A stretch of 64,000 nucleotides of DNA, from positions 1,364,001-1,428,000 of the forward strand of contig BSBM01001444.1 in the NCBI GenBank assembly GCA_027924585.1, written 5' to 3'. The notes under the pieces were generated by a model that saw nothing but the letters and a program-made list of their open reading frames with translations, had not been told where the DNA came from and searched no databases. Within the stretch, counting starts at the first letter, position 1; the number at the start of each line of letters is the position of its first letter. Source of the DNA: Larix kaempferi. Lineage: Eukaryota > Streptophyta > Pinopsida > Pinales > Pinaceae. This document shows positions 59,275 through 64,000 of this stretch, in pieces. A program made the translations under genes and the position numbers.

Positions 59275-62200
59275 CTACTTTTTCATTGATTTCTGTTTTT
59301 TTGCATTGTAAAAAGTTGCGAGTACGGTATCGCAATCATCAATTGGCGCAGTATTTATTGCGATATCTCCTATTATTGTTTGTGTTTCCATGCCCTCATT
59401 TATGCCACTTCTTGTATGTCGCTGAGCAGGGCGTGGAGGCAGCTCTGAAGGGGTGTGAACTGCAACAACGAAAATCAGCATATATATATGACATTGAATT
59501 ATTATTGAAATAAATATTTCATTATTTTGATTAAAATTACAATATTTCTCTTTACCAGTCTCTGTAGATGTGACAACTGGGGTGTTAATTGGAGGTCTAG
59601 TTGTTTCCTCTTGCAGTTCATGCTCCCGAGCTGCATGGTCTTCCATTGAAAGGAGAAAATTTATAAGTATACGTCAGGAAATATATATATCTAATCACAG
59701 TAGATATTTCTATTTCCAAAGCATACATACCAGAATGGACACTATTCTCCACGCCATCATGGGACATATGCACCCCAACATCAACATGTACTTGCTGAGT
59801 ACCGCTAGATTCACTGCTGCAGTTGCATTGTTGCTTAAAGACAAACATAAATGATTAGTTATGGGTGATATAATCAGAAGTACTGAATAGACTTTAATAG
59901 TATACTACAATTGGTGATATACCTGCATTTGCGTCATTGGGGAGATTGGAGTCTACCCCAAGCTTTTCCAGTGTTCAACCACACTTTTAAAACCAAACTT
60001 GAAACCAAGCTTTAGGTCTTCCTCGGTGGCACCAACTTGGAACGTATTTCCCTGCAGTGAATGATAACACATTTTAAAATTTCCAGTATCAAAATCATAT
60101 ATTTGTTCGGTACTGTTAAATAAATATTCCCAACAATTAATCATTTCATACTTACGATTCTTGCTCTTAGTTTTCTATAGCCACCCTGTCCCAATCTATG
60201 TTGCCCGTGCTTTTCCATTCTAGCCTTGGTTGCTTTGGAGGTGTTAGGTAGCCTATATATGAAAATTTTGAAAAACCTTAGATATCAAAAATCTTACTTA
60301 AAACAAAAAAGAAAAAAATAATTGAGCTTATTTCAGTAAAAAGATGATATATGTTGTACCTTGCTTTACCAGGCTGTGGTTGTTTTCCTTGTTTTTTTTG
60401 CAAGTTCTCCTTTGCATCATCTATGAGTGCCTTCCACTCTTTCTCAGGAACCATGGGAGGGCACTCATGCCTAAGTTCAGCTTGCAATCTTTCCCTATAT
60501 TGGGCCCTGGTATATTTCAAATTCTTACCGGCTAACGTTGCAACAACTTTCCTGTTGAAAGTATTGCCGAACAAGTTGACTATGTGGTCCATCAATTCAT
60601 CTCTCTTAGTGCTATCTTGGCTATTCCATCGTGTGCGAATGGTGGGTCCAAACAACTCCAAGGCTTTGTCAGTCAAATGCCTGTAGAAGACATTGTTTCC
60701 TGCAAAAACATGTAATCCATTAATTTATAATAATTTCAACGTATGTCTATTTCAATTTCATGATTAAAATCAATAAATTAATGGATAAATACCAACAATT
60801 TTCTGAATCTTGATAGGAACACAAGAGTCATCCACCAGAAAGGTGAGATCCAGTGATCCAGTGCTTTTAACTCGTGTTGCTCCAGGAAAAGTTTCCTGGT
60901 CGTCTACAGTATGTTCATCTCCAGAGTCATGTGGAGTCCTAGGCTCCGTCTCATCATGCTCCGGCATGGCATCATGCTCTCTCTCATAAGTTCCATCATC
61001 AATGGATTCGAGGCCAATCGCAGGAGTTCCAAAAAGCCTCATTGGTACATTGCTTCTTTTTCGCTGCATTGGAGCATCACTGCTACCTATACTTGTCTCG
61101 GCAGGTTCTGTAGTCACGAGTTTTAAAAAATCCTACAAACAATAAACTTTACTTTATTAGATCATTTGGAATAATAAAAAACATAATATCAGATATGAAA
61201 TCACAACATATCTTAACAAAATTTGTGAAGATGCCACTTACCCCATAAGATTTTATTTGATCTTGCAGCTCTAGAATCCTTGCCTTGTTCTCCTGTGCCA
61301 AGGGCTTTTTGCGAGCCAAGGCAAGCATTTCTATGTTTTCCTTTTTCAAGGCTACTCCAAAAGTGTGCAGTGGGTCAGTGGAATAGAAAATCTCTTCCTC
61401 AAACCCCTCATCACCCAGATCGTGTGCACGTGACTAAATTCAGCAAACAATAAATTAAATTAAGCAATATAATTTTAACATCATTCAAATATCGATATTG
61501 TAATGAAAATTAAGTTACTATTATGCACTAACACTTACCTGATGCGGTGTTATGGCCGGTGAGTGTCCACGATGAACCGACGCCGTGGAAGCAGCAGGTG
61601 CCTTTCCACGGTCCTGAATGAACCAGTAATCCATCATAATGTCAGAAAAATGAACCAGTAATCCATCATAAGCTCAGAAAAATGTGAATGACAATAGTGG
61701 ACATTGAATGTTAACATACTAAATCGAAACATTTAGTTATTTTACTTAACACTTACTTGAGGGGCCACAGAGTGTGACCTTCCACGGTCACCCTCGACCA
61801 TGGAAGCAGTAGGTGCCTTTCCAATGGCGCCACCCCGATACAATAAATAAATAAATAAATGTTTACCTCATACTAAATAATTGTAACATAAAGAAAAATG
61901 AGATATTGCATTAATATTTATTTTTACCTAAGAAATAGAAGATACATGTTCGGCTCCATGGCCATGAGCATAATCCTGCCACAGTTTAATAAGCATGCTA
62001 TCATATGGAAATATTAACAATAAGCAAGGAAAAAGTGAATGCTAACAGTGAAAATCAGAACATCTTGTTATTGTAGTCATATTTATTTACTATATTTAAC
62101 ATTTACCTATTGGGCGTAGATTCTGACCTTCCACGGTCACCCCGAACCGTGGAAGCATCATGTGCCTTTCCACTGCCGCCACCCTAAGCAAACGTTGAGT

Positions 62201-63163
62201 CAATAGTTGCATCATAAACAAAAATGAGATATTCATAGTAGTGTAATCACCATGTAATCACATGGAAATATTCATAATAAGCATGAATAAAGCGAATGAC
62301 AACAGTGGAAATCGAATGTTAACAGAAAAAACCGAAACATTTAGTTATTGTACTAGTCATATTTAGTTACTACATTTAGCATTTACTTGAAGAGGCATAG
62401 TTTCTGATGGTCCACGGTTACCCTGGACCGCGGAAGCCACATCTATTCGATTTAAGTTGTAATCGATCAACAACTCTTCACATGCAAGTATTGTTTTTAT
62501 TTCACATACAAATATACGATGATGTTCATGTGCCTCGAATTCGTAATTTGGTTGCTTATTTGTTGTCACTGGTCGTGTACTATTTATAAATCCAACAACG
62601 TTTCCGGACACTTTTTGTCTCCCATCAATATACATAGTCGCCCCGTTGTTTTTATTGTTTTCTGCTAGTTGAATATAATTCGTGGCAACTCCGTATCTCC
62701 GCATACTTCGAGTATATTGGACCAAGATCAACCAATTATTGTATCTATATAGTGGTCCTACATACTCCATCAATTCAGTTACAGTGCCATAGCTTACCTT
62801 TATTCCATCCATGGAAAATAGCCCCAATCCATGTAAGGACGAAGGAGCGATGCGATACATCCTCCCATTGATGAGGAAATCTATGTCCACTTGAGGTAGC
62901 ATACTAGGTACCCATCGTTGCACTAGATGTTTATACCTCGATGGCAAATCAATGTCTGCTATGCTCTCAACATCATAATTACACGACCCACCGTTGGCAA
63001 TAAAATATTTCATGCGTTTATGAAATCTTTTCCTTATCTTTTCAGATCTAGTTGACATAGAACCGGTAGATCTAGTACAACTTGTCTCACTTTCAACCTC
63101 TCCGAGTATATCTTCATTATCACTTAAGGAAGATAGATCTGACAGATACCTATTTGGTGGTAC
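59275..63163 (-). CDS. Multi-exon gene: SET-like domain fused to plant En/Spm (Transposase_24-like) domain
   Basis: Exons with consistent phases (minus): 62387-63163 (SET-like), duplicated mini-exons to 61539, 61242-61433, 60793-61132, 60360-60699, 60156-60252, 59923-60051, 59731-59833, 59556-59639, 59275-59459 ending TAG. Junctions use AG and GT and keep one frame. Without the doubtful mini-exons the product would be ~770 residues. Order of parts: SET-like domain, low-complexity repeats, a coiled-coil-like stretch (MLALARKKPLAQENKARILE), an acidic linker, the transposase-type domain and a disordered tail. An in-frame TAG at 59953-59955 (CAG to TAG would restore glutamine) would stop translation before the last three exons. 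I infer a transposon-borne or domesticated protein that may bind DNA and modify chromatin. Biological function is unknown. Confidence 0.7.
60156..60699 (-). CDS. Transposase_24-like (Ptta/En/Spm) domain exons
   Basis: Exon 60360-60699 reads RHLTDKALELFGPTIRTRWN, then LMDHIVNLFGNTFNRKVVAT, LAGKNLKYTRAQYRERLQAE and CPPMVPEKEWKALIDDAKEN. Exon 60156-60252 continues LPNTSKATKARMEKHGQHRL then GQGGYRKLRARI. The 'PxxxWxxL...K...R....H..G..GY..L' pattern is that of the plant Ptta/En/Spm transposase family (pfam03004), the TnpA-like DNA-binding/regulatory protein of CACTA elements, not the DDE catalytic protein. Phase across GCAAG|GTAC and ATATAG|G is preserved. Confidence 0.72.
61539..62183 (-). repeat. 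Array of duplicated ~75 bp mini-exons with their introns
   Basis: Three related exons (62107-62183, about 61757-61834, 61539-61613) encode variants of GKAPxASxVxGDRGRSxS, and the tail of the SET exon (DVASAVQGNRGPSETMPLQ) is a fourth copy. Intron pieces such as GAATGTTAACA and ACATTTAGTTATT are duplicated with them, so the unit is exon plus intron. Splice sites vary: the 62107-62183 copy has gained two bases at its donor (77 bp, out of phase), the ~61834 copy has GG instead of AG at its acceptor, and the 61539-61613 copy is intact. A separate 48 bp exon-like piece (61928-61975, DYAHGHGAEHVSSIS) ends in TAG at its donor. Because the good copies are phase 0, skipping leaves the frame intact. 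Confidence 0.75.
62387..63163 (-). CDS. SET-like domain exon of the fusion gene
   Basis: 259 codons, open throughout. The exon can start after a TGTAG acceptor at 63164; unspliced, that same TAG is an in-frame stop, and the first ATG is at 63058 (MSTRSEKIRKRFHKRMKYFI). SET-family marks: HGLGLFSMDGI (the G-x-G strand), TELMEYVGPLY, YIDGRQKVSGNVVGFINSTR followed ~8 residues later by PNYEF (in place of RFINHSxxPN), and ACEELLIDYNL (GEELxxDY with G to A). The catalytic-type tyrosine is kept, but the NHS motif is altered, so methyltransferase activity is uncertain. The donor is CTTCAA|GTAAAT, phase 0. Confidence 0.72.
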
Positions 63164-63169
63164 CTACAC

Positions 63170-64000
63170 TCGAGAAAACAACAATAAACAAGACGGTGCT
63201 TTCTTTCTTCTTTGAAAGTACACATTTACTTAGTTAAACACATTTACTTCCCTCAAATCTGAGGCTTAGGAGGGACATGCCGAACCCTAGTGGGTGTAGT
63301 GTTACAAATCTCAGCTGAAGTGTTTGGTATTGGGAGGACGATTTGTGTCAGGAAGAGACCAAGTTACAGTGCCATAACAAGTTGTCCATATGACACCACA
63401 TTCATCACTGTAGGCAGTGAGCTCTTTTGTGGACTGATTTTGCACATTTGGGGGTCTTTTTCTCTTGTGGGGAGAACAAAACCACCGAGGACAACAAATT
63501 AAGGAAGTTAACTAGTATATCACCTGGTTTTGGTCCTTCCGACACTGTTGGGCCTATTATTGGCAGCCTACCCTCTTTCTTTGAATGGAATATTTTTGGC
63601 AGCCTATCCTTCATTTTTAAAATTTACATGCTGGTATTTTATGCTAATGCATATCACTCAACTAAGAAACATTATTTGACTATATCAGCCCAACAAACCA
63701 TAACTACAGTGAGAGGGTCCACTTAGGAGTACATTGCAGCAGTGTTTGTAACTGTTTCATGTCAAATACATCTTAACCAAATAATCACTAAAATACTACA
63801 GCAGAGAACGCAAAATACATCAGCTAACTTAGGTGAGATATTACACCTTAAACATGTTGCAAATTTCAAATCATGCAAAGTGGCACTCAAATGGCCATGA
63901 GAAATTTGATTTTCAAAGACTTTCAATATTACGAGGATCTTTTTTGTATCAAGCTTTAGCAAGCAACTTGTAGGATAGATTTTCAGACATTATGTGTATA
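63170..64000. other. Region upstream of the SET-transposase gene
   Basis: No coding exon recognised. A short phrase (GGCAGCCTA.CCT.C.TT) recurs at 63562 and 63598. The promoter or first exon of the minus-strand gene could lie here or beyond the window. Confidence 0.4.

Noticed and set aside
60344-60686. Plus-strand ORFs of 63 and 111 codons
   Set aside because: They are shadows of the transposase-type exon on the minus strand.

Overview
This looks like nuclear DNA of a land plant with a large, repeat-rich genome. The evidence is plant protein families (PDR-type ABCG transporter, SWIB domain, En/Spm-type plant transposase), GT-AG introns, plant Ty1/copia and hAT relics, low coding density and heavy CpG decay in old copies. 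A gymnosperm or another large-genome lineage fits best, but the species cannot be named from the sequence alone.

Layout. 0-20 kb: two direct copies of a ~1.44 kb repeat (4-1439 and 18511-19954) bracket ~17 kb. That stretch holds a multi-exon PDR/ABCG transporter pseudogene (2999-5745, minus), a two-exon relic of the U3 snoRNP WD40 protein UTP13/TBL3 (5876-6418, minus), a ~720 bp polypurine tract (10625-11340) and several tandem duplications. 20-22.3 kb: a complete short Ty1/copia-type LTR element with 5 bp target-site duplication, both LTRs, PBS, PPT and a truncated gag. 22-34 kb: AT-rich, non-coding as far as I can see, with many small tandem duplications. 34-37 kb: the 3' end of an hAT transposase followed by a CpG-rich block that may be a gypsy LTR. 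41-47 kb: LINE relics on both strands, a 35 bp minisatellite of ~24 units (43180-44060) next to a tRNA-like sequence, and a copia gag relic with two zinc knuckles. 50-54 kb: clean exons of DNA ligase I (minus), a terminal SWIB exon (plus) and a copia integrase relic (minus). 54.2-54.7 kb: a short CACTA-like element with 22 bp subterminal repeats.

59.3-63.2 kb: the most notable locus. It is a minus-strand multi-exon gene whose reading frame is preserved across many GT-AG junctions. It joins an N-terminal SET-like domain, a run of duplicated ~75 bp mini-exons, a short coiled-coil segment and a plant En/Spm (Transposase_24-like) domain. One in-frame TAG and damaged splice sites in the duplicated mini-exons suggest a recently decaying copy or an alternatively spliced gene.

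Most coding signals are fragments of host genes or dead transposable elements. Only the SET/transposase gene and the DNA ligase exons look close to intact. Identifications rest on family patterns recalled from reading translations; no database search was run.
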